Counted from the first letter of the stretch, positions 33,186 to 42,042 are shown. The stretch: 64,000 nucleotides of DNA from Catellatospora methionotrophica (GCF_011297335.1 NZ_JAAOTJ010000001.1:124001-188000); one strand, 5' to 3'. The notes: generated by a model from the sequence alone, not told the origin. Made by a program: numbers and translations.

Positions 33186-33803
33186 TCAGGCGGCGGGGCG
33201 CGCGTCGGCCGGGACCTGGAGCAGGCCAAGGCTGTTCTGCCAGAGCGTGCCGAGCTGGGCCGGGTCGTTGAGCAGCTTGGCCAGCAGCACCCGGCCCTCG
33301 ATCTGGGCCACGATGGAACGCGCCGCCTCGCGGGTGTCCACGGCCGGGCCCGTCTGACCGGCGGCCTTGGCCTCGGCGACGACCTTCTCGATCATGTCGA
33401 TCTGCGTCTCGAAGATCTCCTGCAGGCGGTCGCGGATCTCCGGGACCTGGCTGCTCAGCTCGGAGGCCAGGTTGCCGAACATGCAGCCGACGACCATGCC
33501 CTCCTGGCGCAGCGCCGCGCGCTGGAACTCCTCGGTGGCCTCGAACAGGTCGGCGAGCCGCCGCAGCGGCTCGCGCCCGCTGCCGAGCAGTTCGCTCCAC
33601 TGCTGCCGCTGGGCGGCCCAGTGCTCGTCGATGACGGTGAGCGCGAGCGCCTGCTTGGAGGCGAAGAAGTGGTAGAAGCTGCCCTTCGGCACACCGGCCG
33701 CCGTACAGATCTCGGCGACGCCGAGCGCGGAGTAGCCCCGCTGCTCGATCAGCGCCTTGGCCGCTTCGAGGATCTTGTTCCGCGCGTCACTCTTCCTGCC
33801 CAT
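33186..33803 (-). CDS. TetR/AcrR-family repressor
   Basis: A 205-residue regulator. The N-terminal HTH (RNKILEAAKALIEQRGYSALGVAEICTAAGVPKGSFYHFFASKQAL, about 8-53) is typical. The C-terminal ligand domain ends with ARSIVAQIEGRVLLAKLLNDP, a pattern of regulators paired with dehydrogenases. It is divergent from the SDR gene, with a perfect inverted repeat in the shared gap, so it probably represses both itself and that gene. Confidence 0.9.
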   Translation of the reverse strand: MGRKSDARNKILEAAKALIEQRGYSALGVAEICTAAGVPKGSFYHFFASKQALALTVIDEHWAAQRQQWSELLGSGREPLRRLADLFEATEEFQRAALRQEGMVVGCMFGNLASELSSQVPEIRDRLQEIFETQIDMIEKVVAEAKAAGQTGPAVDTREAARSIVAQIEGRVLLAKLLNDPAQLGTLWQNSLGLLQVPADARPAA

Positions 33804-33837
33804 GCCGTTGACGATACACGACCAGTCATCTACCTTT

Positions 33838-33858
33838 TACTAGACCGGTCGTCTAGTA
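33838..33858. promoter_or_regulatory. TetR-type operator
   Basis: TACTAGAC, 5 bases (CGGTC), GTCTAGTA: a perfect 8-base inverted repeat between the divergent TetR and SDR genes. A related half (GACCAGTCATCTA) lies just to the left at about 33820-33832, which suggests two binding boxes. Confidence 0.7.
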
Positions 33859-33895
33859 ACGCGGCGGCTGGCACTACCAGCAAAGGAAACGCATC

Positions 33896-34612
33896 ATGAG
33901 CTTCGAAAACGGACGTAAGGTCGCAGTGATCACCGGCGCTTCGCAGGGCATCGGCGCGGGCCTGGTGCAGGCATACCGCAAGCTGGGTTACGGCGTCGTG
34001 GCGACCTCCCGCACGATCGCCGCCTCCACCGACCCGGACATCGTGACCGTGCAGGGCGACATCGCCCACGCCGACACCGCGGAGCGAGTCACCCGGGCCG
34101 CGCTGGAGCGTTTCGGCCGGATCGACACACTGGTCAACAACGCCGGCATCTTCCTGGCCAAGCCGTTCACCGACTACACCGTCGACGACTTCGCCGCGGT
34201 CACCGCGATCAACCTGGCCGGGTTCTTCCACCTGACCCAGCGGGTACTGCCGCACATGCTGGAGGTCGGCGGCGGCCACATCGTCAGCATCACCACCAGC
34301 CTGGTCGACCAGGCCGACAAGAACGTGCCGTCGGTGCTCGCCTCGCTGACCAAGGGCGGGCTCAACTCGGCCACCAAGTCGCTGGCCATCGAGTACGCGA
34401 CGCGCGGCGTGCGGGTCAACGCCGTCGCCCCCGGCATCATCAAGACGCCGATGCACGCGGCCGAGACCCACGAGACGTACGCGGGTCTGCACCCCGTCGG
34501 CCGGATGGGTGAGACCAGCGACATCGTCGACGCGGTGGTCTTCCTGGAGTCGGCGCCGTTCGTTACCGGCGAGATCCTGCACGTCGACGGCGGCCAGAAC
34601 GCCGGTCACTGA
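33896..34612 (+). CDS. Short-chain dehydrogenase-like protein with altered active site
   Basis: A 238-residue classical SDR fold. TGASQGIG at 13-20 binds the cofactor, NNAG at 81-84 is present, and the substrate-side Ser/Thr block is SITTS at 131-135. The catalytic YxxxK is replaced: K153 is kept but the Tyr position (149) is Ala (ASLTK). The C-terminus has the normal PxxVTGEILHVDGG block. An AAGGAAA site precedes the ATG. Likely TetR-regulated and co-transcribed with the tautomerase. The missing Tyr makes an ordinary reductase reaction uncertain. Confidence 0.85.
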   Translation: MSFENGRKVAVITGASQGIGAGLVQAYRKLGYGVVATSRTIAASTDPDIVTVQGDIAHADTAERVTRAALERFGRIDTLVNNAGIFLAKPFTDYTVDDFAAVTAINLAGFFHLTQRVLPHMLEVGGGHIVSITTSLVDQADKNVPSVLASLTKGGLNSATKSLAIEYATRGVRVNAVAPGIIKTPMHAAETHETYAGLHPVGRMGETSDIVDAVVFLESAPFVTGEILHVDGGQNAGH

Positions 34613-34641
34613 GCCCGCTCACCCACCGGAGAGGAACGGCC

Positions 34642-34881
34642 ATGCCCATCGTCAACATCCAGATCACCCGCGAGGGCACCACGCCCGGCGCGACGGCGGC
34701 CACCGCCGCGGAGAAGTCGGCCCTCATCGAGGGCGTCAGCAAGCTGCTGCTCGACGTGCTGAACAAACCACTGGACTCCACATTCGTCGTCATCGACGAG
34801 GTCGAGTTGGAGAACTGGGGCCGGGGCGGCCTGGCCGTCCCGCAGTACCGCGAGCAGCAGAGCGCGGGCGGCTCCGAGTAG
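34642..34881 (+). CDS. 4-oxalocrotonate tautomerase-family protein
   Basis: A 79-residue tautomerase-superfamily protein. The catalytic Pro follows the initiator Met (MPIVNIQITREG), and VVIDEVELENWGRGG matches the family C-terminal half. GGAGAGG lies upstream of the ATG. It follows the SDR gene by 29 bases and probably shares its TetR-controlled promoter. The substrate is unknown. Confidence 0.88.
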   Translation: MPIVNIQITREGTTPGATAATAAEKSALIEGVSKLLLDVLNKPLDSTFVVIDEVELENWGRGGLAVPQYREQQSAGGSE

Positions 34882-34890
34882 TACGACGGG

Positions 34891-34937
34891 CAGGGGCGTG
34901 CGGTTTCCGGTGGCGTACCGGGAACCGCACGCCCCTG
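34891..34937. terminator. Terminator after tautomerase gene
   Basis: A 21-base-pair inverted repeat with one G-T mismatch and a 5-base loop (arms 34891-34911 and 34917-34937), 10 bases after the stop. Confidence 0.85.
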
Positions 34938-35031
34938 TCGGCCCGAACGCTAACGGCTTCTTAACACCACATCGGACAGAATCCCGACGGACGGCCGTGA
35001 GCGCGGTCGTATCGAGCGATACGGTGGTGAC

Positions 35032-35649
35032 ATGGCCGAACCGGTGACCGGCACGACGACGGACCTGCACCTCGGCATGCTCGCCTGGGCCTCCGACGAG
35101 GCGGCCCGGCGGCTGCGGTATCCGTTCCTAGCGGGCGTGGCCGGGATCGGCGGCGCTGCGATCTTCGCCGCGGTGGGCTGGACGATCGTCGCCGTGGTGC
35201 AGCGCTCCGACCAGGACCTGGTGCTGCGGTACTGGCTGTGGCACGTGGCCGCGGCAGGTCTGCTCGCGGCCGGGCTGGGCACGCTGGCGGTGCAGCTGTT
35301 CCACCAGTCCGGCGGCGGCTCGGGCGCCGAACGGGCCTGGCTGCTGGCGGCGCAGGCGGTCGCCGTGCTCGCCCCGCCGCCCGGCCTGCTGCTGATGGTC
35401 GCCAGGCCGCTGCTGTTTCAGGGCTACGCCGTGAACGACCGCTGGGGCGTGCCGGTGCTGCTCGCCGGTGGCGTGGTGCTGGCGGGCGCGGTCACCGCCG
35501 GGGTGCGCCACGTACGGCGGGTTCCGGCGCGGCAGCGGCCCGCGGTGGTCTGGTTCGCCACCGGTGTGGCCGCCGTGCTGGCCGGGCTGGCCGCCATCGG
35601 GCTCACCGCGCTGTTCCTGCCCGCGCCGCTGCCCTGCTGCTCCTGGTAG
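35032..35649 (+). CDS. Membrane protein of unknown function
   Basis: A 205-residue protein with about five hydrophobic segments: roughly 31-55, 67-88, 100-122, 140-160 and 172-196. The N-terminal 30 residues are hydrophilic (SDEAARRLRYPF) and likely cytosolic. No known family was recognised. It converges on the Lrp-type gene with only 2 bases between stops. Confidence 0.65.
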   Translation: MAEPVTGTTTDLHLGMLAWASDEAARRLRYPFLAGVAGIGGAAIFAAVGWTIVAVVQRSDQDLVLRYWLWHVAAAGLLAAGLGTLAVQLFHQSGGGSGAERAWLLAAQAVAVLAPPPGLLLMVARPLLFQGYAVNDRWGVPVLLAGGVVLAGAVTAGVRHVRRVPARQRPAVVWFATGVAAVLAGLAAIGLTALFLPAPLPCCSW

Positions 35650-35651
35650 GG

Positions 35652-36113
35652 CTACTCCGCCAGGTGGATGCGGGGCGCGCGCTGCTCGAACGGGGTGGAC
35701 AGCACCACGGTCGTGCGGGTGGTGACGTTCGCCGACGTACGGATCTCCTGCAGCAGGCGCTCCAGGTCGACCGGTGACGCGACGCGTACCAGCAGGATGT
35801 AGAAGTCCTCGCCCGCGACCGAGAAGCACGACTCGATCTCGGACAGGTGGGCCAGGCGGTCGGGGGCGTCGTCGGGCTGCGCCGGGTCGAACGGGCGGAT
35901 CGCCACGAACGCGGTCAGCGGCAGGCCGATCGCGTTGTAGTCGACCCGCGCGCCGTACCCGGTGATGACGCCGCGCTGCTCCAGCCTGCGTACCCGCTGG
36001 TGGACGGCGGACACGGACAGCCCGACCTTCTCGGCCAGGTCCGTGTACGACATGCGCCCGTCGGCGGTCAGGGCCGAAACGATGGCCTGGTCGGTCTCTT
36101 CCACGGCGCTCAA
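35652..36113 (-). CDS. Lrp/AsnC-family regulator
   Basis: A 153-residue feast/famine regulator. The HTH is at about 8-60 (DQAIVSALTADGRMSYTDLAEKVGLSVSAVHQRVRRLEQRGVI) and the RAM effector domain follows (YILLVRVASPVDLERLLQEIRTSANVTTRTTVVL). It ends with a normal C-terminus. The stop of the upstream dehydrogenase gene is next to its start, so the two may be co-transcribed. Confidence 0.92.
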   Translation of the reverse strand: MSAVEETDQAIVSALTADGRMSYTDLAEKVGLSVSAVHQRVRRLEQRGVITGYGARVDYNAIGLPLTAFVAIRPFDPAQPDDAPDRLAHLSEIESCFSVAGEDFYILLVRVASPVDLERLLQEIRTSANVTTRTTVVLSTPFEQRAPRIHLAE

Positions 36114-36114
36114 A

Positions 36115-37167
36115 CTACACCGCCCCGCCGTGCGGGCGCACCAGCACTTTCAGCGCCTTCCGATCGTTCATCGCGGCATATCCGCCCGGCACGCCGTCCA
36201 GCCCGACGGTCGCGTCGAAGACCGGCGACGGGTCCAGCGTCCCGGCCAGCACATCGGCCAGCAACTCCGGAATGTAGGCCCGCGCCGGGGCGACCCCGCC
36301 GCGCAGCGCCACGTTGCGGCCGAACATGTCGCCGATGTCGACGCCCGCCGAGCCGCCGTGCGGCACCCCGACGAAGCCGACCGCTCCCCCGTCGCGGGCC
36401 ACGCCGATCGCGGTGCGCATCGACTGCTCGGTGCCGACGGCCTCGATGACCGCGTGCGCGCCCTGGCCGCCGGTCAGTTCCCGCACCACGGCGATCGCCT
36501 CGTCGCCCCGCTCGGGCACCACGTCGGTCGCGCCGAATCGCCTGGCCAAGGCCGTACGGGCGTCGTGGCGGCCCAGCGCGATGATGCGCTCGGCGCCGAG
36601 CCGGTGCGCGGCGAGCACCCCGCACAGCCCGACCGCGCCGTCGCCGACCACCGCGACGGTGCCGCCCCGGCGCACCCCGGCGGCGAGCGCGGCGTGGTGC
36701 CCGGTCGACATCACATCGGACAAGGCGAGGATCTTGACCAGTTCGGCGTCGCCGAGCCCGGACGGCAGCTTGACCAGCGTGCCGTCGGCGTACGGCACCC
36801 GCACCGCCTCGCCCTGGCCGCCGTCGGAGCCGGGCTGGCCCCAGAAGCCGCCGACGGGGCACGAGGTGTGCAGGCCTTCGCGGCAGAACTCGCAGACGCC
36901 GTCGGACCAGACGAACGGGGCCACCACCGTGTCGCCGGGTTTGACACCGGTGACGTCGGCTCCGGTGGACTCGACCACGCCCAGGAACTCGTGGCCGATG
37001 CGCTGGCCGGGCTCGCGGGCGGCGACGCCCTGGTAGGCCCACAGGTCGCTGCCGCAGATGCAGGCGTGCGTCACCCGGACCACGGCGTCGGCCGGGTGCA
37101 CCAGGACCGGGTCGGGGACGTCCTCGACCCGTACGTCGTGCGGGCCGTAGATCACCGTTGCGTGCAT
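36115..37167 (-). CDS. Zinc-dependent alcohol dehydrogenase
   Basis: A 350-residue MDR-type dehydrogenase. Catalytic zinc ligands are C38 (ICGSDLWAY) and H59-E60 (GHEFLG). The structural-zinc lobe has Cys at 92, 95 and 103 (VCEFCREGLHTSC), with one usual Cys replaced. The NAD(P) site is VVGDGAVGLCG near residue 176. ATG at 37167 fits the family N-terminus (MHATVIYGPHDVRVEDVP). Its physiological alcohol is not known. Confidence 0.88.
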   Translation of the reverse strand: MHATVIYGPHDVRVEDVPDPVLVHPADAVVRVTHACICGSDLWAYQGVAAREPGQRIGHEFLGVVESTGADVTGVKPGDTVVAPFVWSDGVCEFCREGLHTSCPVGGFWGQPGSDGGQGEAVRVPYADGTLVKLPSGLGDAELVKILALSDVMSTGHHAALAAGVRRGGTVAVVGDGAVGLCGVLAAHRLGAERIIALGRHDARTALARRFGATDVVPERGDEAIAVVRELTGGQGAHAVIEAVGTEQSMRTAIGVARDGGAVGFVGVPHGGSAGVDIGDMFGRNVALRGGVAPARAYIPELLADVLAGTLDPSPVFDATVGLDGVPGGYAAMNDRKALKVLVRPHGGAV

Positions 37168-37230
37168 GTGATCATCGTAGTCGCGGCGCTCCGCCGTGGT
37201 CGGCGGGATGCCCGCCAACCCGCGCGGGGC

Positions 37231-37593
37231 TCAGTGGCGCTCGCGGAGCAGGCAGAACTCGTTGCCCTCGGGATCGGCGTACACGGTGAGGTGCTCCTGC
37301 TCGCGGACCAGCACCGCCCCGGCGGCGACGATCGCGGCCCGCTCGTCGTCGTCGGCGACGATGTCGAGGTGGATGCGCCCGACCGGGAGCAGGTCGCGCG
37401 CCTGCGCGAGCCACACGTCGGGCTCGGTGCCCGACGGGTCGTGCAGCAGCACCGACTCGTGCTCGTCCAGGCTGCGCCCGGCGAGCTTCACCGCGTCCTC
37501 CTCGTGCACCGGCAGGCCGGTGACCAGGCTCCAGAAGGGCGCCATCAGGTACGGGTCACGGCAGTGGATGACGACGGAGGAGATGTACGGCAT
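37231..37593 (-). CDS. Glyoxalase/VOC-family protein
   Basis: A 120-residue VOC protein like small actinobacterial glyoxalase/bleomycin-resistance-fold proteins. ISSVVIHCRDPYLMAPFWS begins the fold, IHLDIVADDDERAA is the second unit and VYADPEGNEFCLL the end strand with the Glu. ATG at 37593 is preferred; GTG at 37602 is an alternative. No substrate can be assigned. Confidence 0.82.
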   Translation of the reverse strand: MPYISSVVIHCRDPYLMAPFWSLVTGLPVHEEDAVKLAGRSLDEHESVLLHDPSGTEPDVWLAQARDLLPVGRIHLDIVADDDERAAIVAAGAVLVREQEHLTVYADPEGNEFCLLRERH

Positions 37594-37738
37594 GGCGGAC
37601 ACCCTAGCCGGGTAGTCGGTTCGCGCCGACCGGATAACCGACCGGTCTTGACATCACGGCCTCGCGGCCGCTTACCGTGTGTAGCCGCCACCGGTCCGGT
37701 ACCGGTCCCGCGAGGCGGCAATTCTCTCGGAGGTCCAC

Positions 37739-38800
37739 ATGCGCGTGACGATCGCCGACGTCGCCCGGCTGGCCGGGGTGAGCAAGGCGACGGTGTCGCG
37801 CGTGCTCAACGGCCGCCCCGACGTCGACCGGGCCACCCAGGCCCGCATCGAGGAGATCATGGCCGAGACCGGGTACGTGCCCAGTTCCCGCGCCGTCGAC
37901 CTGGCTCGCGGGCGCACCCGTACGTTAGGGGTGCTCGCCCCGACGCTGCACACGCCGTGGATGCCGGAGCTGCTGCAGGGCGTCGCCGACGTGGTGGAGC
38001 CGTCCGGTTACGGGCTGCTGCTGCACTCGGCGGCGGGCGGCGCACCAGCGCTGGAGCGCTTCGCGGCCAACGTACGCGGCCACGCGGTCGACGGCGTGCT
38101 CGCGGTGGACCCCGGCGTGGCCCTGGAACACCTGCGTGACCTGCACCGCGACGGCCTGCCGGTGGTGGTCGTGGACACCGGCGGCTCCCCTGCGCCGCTG
38201 CCGTCGGTGGGCGCGGACTACACCGACGGCGGCCGCCGCGCGGCGGAGCTGATGCTGGCCGCGGGCCGACTGCGGCTGGCCATGATCACGGGACCCGAGG
38301 GGGATCCGGCCGGGGCGGCCTGCGCCGAGGGTTTCGCCGACCGGCTCACCGGCACGGGCGCGGTGCTGCGGGCCAGCCACGTGACCGAGGCCGACGGCAC
38401 CGAGCAGGGCGGCTACGACGCCGTGCAGCGGCTGATGCGGGCCCGGTTGTTCTTCGACGGCCTGTTCGCCCACGGTGACCCGATGGCGGCCGGTGCGCTG
38501 CGGGCCCTGCAGGAGGCGGGGCGGCAGGTGCCCGGTGAGGTCGCCGTGGTCGGCTTCGGCGACGTACCGCCCGCCGCGTACACGCTGCCGCCGCTGACCA
38601 CGGTGCGGGTGCCATGGTCGGACATGGGTGCGGCCGCGGCGCGGGCGCTCATCGGCCGCCTGCGCGGCGAGCCGGTCGCCGAGGAACCCATGGTGTTCGA
38701 GACGTCCCTGGTCAGCCGGGGTAGCACCCCGCCGGTGGGTCGCGTGCCCGGTCAGCGCAACCGGCGGGCGGCCCGGACTGCGGAGCTGCCCGCCTTCTGA
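37739..38800 (+). CDS. LacI-family transcriptional regulator
   Basis: A 353-residue repressor. The HTH and hinge are at 1-60 (TIADVARLAGVSKATVSRVLNGRPDVDRATQARI), followed by a periplasmic-binding-like sugar-sensing domain that ends EVAVVGFGDVPPAAYTLPPLTTVRVPWSDMG. GGAGG precedes the ATG. CCGGTACCGG, a 10-base palindrome at 37696-37705, lies 34 bases upstream and may be its own operator. No sugar genes adjoin it. Confidence 0.9.
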   Translation: MRVTIADVARLAGVSKATVSRVLNGRPDVDRATQARIEEIMAETGYVPSSRAVDLARGRTRTLGVLAPTLHTPWMPELLQGVADVVEPSGYGLLLHSAAGGAPALERFAANVRGHAVDGVLAVDPGVALEHLRDLHRDGLPVVVVDTGGSPAPLPSVGADYTDGGRRAAELMLAAGRLRLAMITGPEGDPAGAACAEGFADRLTGTGAVLRASHVTEADGTEQGGYDAVQRLMRARLFFDGLFAHGDPMAAGALRALQEAGRQVPGEVAVVGFGDVPPAAYTLPPLTTVRVPWSDMGAAAARALIGRLRGEPVAEEPMVFETSLVSRGSTPPVGRVPGQRNRRAARTAELPAF

Positions 38801-38802
38801 GT

Positions 38803-38820
38803 CCCGGAACCGGTACCGGG
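38803..38820. terminator. Hairpin between lacI-type and ATP-grasp genes
   Basis: A near-palindrome CCCGGAACCGGTACCGGG between convergent genes, 3 bases after the LacI-type stop. It could fold as a terminator or act as an operator, since it contains ACCGGT as does the promoter of the LacI-type gene. Confidence 0.45.
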
Positions 38821-38838
38821 GCTGTGACCTGCTGTGAT

Positions 38839-39702
38839 TCAGGTCAGCCGGTCGAGCACGGTGGACGGATCGACACCGGTCGGCAGATCGCTGACCTGAC
38901 CGTCACCGAGCTCGACCACCCGCCACGTGCCGTCGTCACGTAGCGCGACATCGGTGGTGACGAACGGGTGCCCGAACGCGGTCACCAGCGGGGCGATCGC
39001 GGTCAGGTCGGGCTCGCTGAACAGTTCCGGGGTGTCCGGGTGCGGACCGGCCAGCACCGGTTCGCCGTGCACCCACCAGACGCGGGCCTCCACGGTGTGT
39101 CCGTCGCGCTGGGCGAAACGCTCGAAGCGGCGTACCACGATCCCGCCCTGCAGTGACTCCTCCTGCAGCTCGACCATGCGGGACACGACCCGGTGCGCGT
39201 GCGCGACGTCGGCGAGGTCGGGGATGTAGCAGGCCTCGTCCCACTCGTGCTTGCGCGACTTGACGTAGTCCTTGACCACGGCCGGTCCGCCGCCCAGCGG
39301 CGCGACCAGCGCGGCGACCTGATCGGCGGTCGGCGGCTCGCCCGGCTGCCACGGCGTCCACACGCTGCCGGGGGTCACCTGCGTCAGGGTCGCGTACCAG
39401 CCGGGCAGCTCGTGCGCGGCCCGGTAGGCGGCCGGAGCCACGCGCAGGCTCACTCCGCGAGCGCCTAGCGCGTCGGCCAGCTCGGCGTAGCGGCCGGCCG
39501 GGATCATCCAGCCCCGGTACCAGACCTCGCCCAGGTCGCGGGATATCCGCCGGACCGCGGTGGCGAGGTCGCCGGACAGCAGCGCGTCGTGGTCGAGCAG
39601 GGCGGTGACGCCACCGGCGTCGCGCACGGCCCGCGCCTGGGCGGCGAAGTGGGGATCGGTCCGGGTGGCGGCGAGCGGGTCGGCGCAGAACAGCACGGTC
39701 AC
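38839..39702 (-). CDS. ATP-grasp domain protein
   Basis: A 287-residue protein of the ATP-grasp superfamily (DUF4343-like). AVVKDYVKSRKHEWDEACYIPD holds the ATP-binding lysines, and VVELGDGQVSDLP near the end holds the metal-binding acidic residues. EARVWWVHGEPVLAGPH matches the central fold. Family enzymes form carbon-nitrogen or ester bonds using ATP; the substrate is unknown. It stands alone. Confidence 0.75.
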   Translation of the reverse strand: MTVLFCADPLAATRTDPHFAAQARAVRDAGGVTALLDHDALLSGDLATAVRRISRDLGEVWYRGWMIPAGRYAELADALGARGVSLRVAPAAYRAAHELPGWYATLTQVTPGSVWTPWQPGEPPTADQVAALVAPLGGGPAVVKDYVKSRKHEWDEACYIPDLADVAHAHRVVSRMVELQEESLQGGIVVRRFERFAQRDGHTVEARVWWVHGEPVLAGPHPDTPELFSEPDLTAIAPLVTAFGHPFVTTDVALRDDGTWRVVELGDGQVSDLPTGVDPSTVLDRLT

Positions 39703-39758
39703 GACGGGCGAGCCTAGCCGACGCGCGCCCGCGACGGCGCACGGTTTCCGGCACCGGA

Positions 39759-39794
39759 GCGGGCCCCGGACATCGACCGACGTCCGGGGCCCGC
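39759..39794 (-). terminator. Terminator of the HAF-repeat array
   Basis: A perfect 13-base-pair GC-rich stem (39759-39771 and 39782-39794) with a 10-base loop, located 14 bases beyond the stop of the last minus-strand HAF gene. Confidence 0.8.
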
Positions 39795-39808
39795 GTGGAG
39801 CTGTACGG

Positions 39809-40831
39809 TCAGGGCTTCCAGAGCACCGCGCGGTAGGTGCCGTCGGCGACGTACGCCGTGCCGACGATCTGGCTGCTGTTGTTGATCCTCATCGCGTGGG
39901 CCTGCGCGCCGGGCACGAGACTCGGCAGTCCGTGCACCTCACCGGTCTCCGACCAGAAGACGGCGCGGCTGATGTTGGTGTTGCCGGTGGAGGCGATGCC
40001 GACCGCGTCACCGTCGGCGTTGATGCCCACCGGATTGATCCGGTCGGCGCCGGCGGGGATCTGCAGCGGCCGCGTGGTGCCGTCGGCCTTCCACACGTAC
40101 CCGATCTCCTGCGGCCAGGTGGCCGAGATGGTCACGTCGCCCTGCGCGTTGATGCCGCCGTCCCACGCACCGCCCTCGCCGACGAGGGTCACGGTGCCGT
40201 TCGCCCACCGCGCGGCCTGGTCCTGGTTCTGGCCCACGATCACGCCGTCGTTGTTCATCTGCGTGGGCAGGAACCTGCGGTACAGGGGATCTCCCGGGGG
40301 GACGTTCGTGTTCTCCACCAGGGTCGTGACGCCGTTCTCCCAGCGGAAGCCGCGGTTGCCCAGTTCCTGGTCGAAGAAGTAGCCGACCACGACACCCGCG
40401 TCGTTGACGTCGACACCGACGCTGCGTGCGGGACCGACCGCGACCATGCCGAGACCGGGCTTCCACAGGAAGGCCTGGGTGGTCACGTTGTCGGCGAGAG
40501 TGCTCGAACCGACGATCCAGCCGTTGTTGTTGATCCCGCTGGCGCCCGTCCGCTGGCCGCCGAGCGTGCCGAGGTCGGACAGCACGCCGTTCTTCCAGCG
40601 GAAGGCGCGGGCGACCTGGCCCGGCCCGTTGGCGGTGCTGCTGCTCCCGACCACCACGCCGTGCTCGTTGAGGTCCGCCGCGCCGCTGTGCGTGGTGCCG
40701 GGCAGCAGGCCCAGGTCGATGATCTGCGGCCCGGCCGCGGCGGCCGGCGCGGAGGCCACCAGCGGTGCGGTGACGGCCGCGATGGCCGCGGACACGCCGA
40801 TGGACAGGACTTGACGACGATCTGCCTTCAA
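39809..40831 (-). CDS. Secreted HAF-repeat protein (copy 1)
   Basis: A 340-residue exported protein with a signal-like N-terminus (VLSIGVSAAIAAVTAPLVASAPAAAA) and a chain of HAF-type units such as HAF/ARAFRWKNGVLSDLGTLGG and GINNNGWIVGSSTL. The function of HAF proteins is unknown; they are thought to form beta-propeller-like extracellular folds. TTG at 40831 is chosen because its leader (GAGAGCGAGAGCCTG) aligns with leaders before the GTG starts of the other copies. It is the most divergent copy and lacks the CCSQA block near the N-terminus. Confidence 0.75.
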   Translation of the reverse strand: MKADRRQVLSIGVSAAIAAVTAPLVASAPAAAAGPQIIDLGLLPGTTHSGAADLNEHGVVVGSSSTANGPGQVARAFRWKNGVLSDLGTLGGQRTGASGINNNGWIVGSSTLADNVTTQAFLWKPGLGMVAVGPARSVGVDVNDAGVVVGYFFDQELGNRGFRWENGVTTLVENTNVPPGDPLYRRFLPTQMNNDGVIVGQNQDQAARWANGTVTLVGEGGAWDGGINAQGDVTISATWPQEIGYVWKADGTTRPLQIPAGADRINPVGINADGDAVGIASTGNTNISRAVFWSETGEVHGLPSLVPGAQAHAMRINNSSQIVGTAYVADGTYRAVLWKP

Positions 40832-40910
40832 CAGGCTCTCGCTCTCTGAGAGGAACACGCCCCCCGTGGGGCCTGATCCCCGCAGTCTCCTCCGATCTGT
40901 TGACGGCGCA

Positions 40911-40924
40911 ATCGGATTGCCGAC
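40911..40924. promoter_or_regulatory. Upstream palindrome of HAF copy 1
   Basis: ATCGGATTGCCGAC, three changes from the perfect palindrome GTCGGCATGCCGAC seen before copy 2. It lies 80-93 bases upstream of the start, the same distance as in copies 2 and 4. Confidence 0.5.
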
Positions 40925-40979
40925 CGGTGCCACCATCCATTGCCGACAGGCGGCTCGCCCGTTCGGCCGATGACACGGG

Positions 40980-41012
40980 CCGGGTGCCCGGATGCGAGAT
41001 CCGGGCACCCGG
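40980..41012 (-). terminator. Terminator after HAF copy 2
   Basis: A perfect 14-base-pair stem with a 5-base loop (40980-40993 and 40999-41012), 7 bases past the stop of the gene at 41020. Confidence 0.8.
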
Positions 41013-41019
41013 TGGGACC

Positions 41020-42027
41020 TCAGCTGGTCCAGAGCACCGCGACGTAGTCGCCGCCGGTCGCGGTGAGGTTGGCCTGGCCGACGGTCTGGCCGCGCCGGTT
41101 CATGCCGTACGCCGTCGACTGTCCGCCGGGCACCAGGCCGGGCAGCAGGCGGGGTGTGCCGAACTCCGACCAGTACACGGCTCGCACGTTGCCGGACGCG
41201 GTGGTCCGGGTGCCCACCGTGTGGCGGCTCTCGTTGATCCCGTTCGTGGCGGCGAACCGCGCCCCGGCGGGCATGGTCAGGTGCAGCACCGTGCCGTCGG
41301 CCCGCCACACGAACGCGCCCTGGGTGCCGTCCCAGTACGTGCCGGTCACGTCACCGTTGTCGTTGATCGCGCTGGCGTGGCCGCTCAGCCCGGAGGCGAC
41401 CGTCTGCCCGTTCTTCCACCAGGCCGGATCGCCGGAGTACTCGGCGGTCAGCGACCCGCCGATCTTGCCGTTCCCGTTGACGCCCACCGGGTCGAACCCT
41501 TCGCCGGTCGGCGTGACGATCTTCGCCATGACCCCGTTCGCCCAGCGGAAGCCGTGCAGCTGCCCGTCGGCGACGTACCGGCCGACCACCACACCGCTGT
41601 CGTTGATCCCGGTGGCGATGCTGGTCTCCCCGAGCGAACCCAGGTCGGTCATGCCGTGGCCGGGCCGCCAGAGGAACGCGTGCGCGAGGCCGCCCCCGCC
41701 GGCCAGCTCGCTGTAGCCGACGATCCAGCCGTTGTTGTTGATCGCGGTCGCCACCGCGCGGGGACCGCCCAGCGTGCCGAGGTCGGTCAGCACGCCGTTC
41801 TGCCAGCGGAACGGCCGCTCGGGCGGGTTCTCTCCCGTGCCGACCATGCTCTGGCCGACCACGACACCCTGGTCGTTGACGGCGAACGCCTGGCTGCAGC
41901 AGCCGCCGGGCAGGTTGCCCAGCACGACGACCTGGGGACCGGCCGCCAGGGCCGGGGCGGCTTGCGACGATGTCGCCAGGACGACGGCGATCACCGATAC
42001 GGACAGTATCCGGCGGACTGTTCTCAC
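41020..42027 (-). CDS. Secreted HAF-repeat protein (copy 2)
   Basis: A 335-residue exported protein. A signal peptide (MRTVRRILSVSVIAVVLATSSQAAPALAA) leads into repeats of about 45 residues with the HAF pattern (PFRWQNGVLTDLGTLGG, HAFLWRPGHGMTDLGSLG, HGFRWANGV, GAFVWRADG, YWSEFGTPRLLPGL). CCSQAF near the N-terminus is shared with copies 3 (CCSEAM) and 4. GTG at 42027 follows AGGAAGTGAGCG. The ligand and the role are unknown. Confidence 0.85.
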   Translation of the reverse strand: MRTVRRILSVSVIAVVLATSSQAAPALAAGPQVVVLGNLPGGCCSQAFAVNDQGVVVGQSMVGTGENPPERPFRWQNGVLTDLGTLGGPRAVATAINNNGWIVGYSELAGGGGLAHAFLWRPGHGMTDLGSLGETSIATGINDSGVVVGRYVADGQLHGFRWANGVMAKIVTPTGEGFDPVGVNGNGKIGGSLTAEYSGDPAWWKNGQTVASGLSGHASAINDNGDVTGTYWDGTQGAFVWRADGTVLHLTMPAGARFAATNGINESRHTVGTRTTASGNVRAVYWSEFGTPRLLPGLVPGGQSTAYGMNRRGQTVGQANLTATGGDYVAVLWTS

Positions 42028-42042
42028 GGGCGCTCACTTCCT

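Noticed and set aside
35962-38139. 725-codon plus-strand frame
   Set aside because: Runs antisense to the Lrp-type, dehydrogenase and VOC genes and then out of frame through the start of the LacI-type gene; translation is repetitive shadow sequence.
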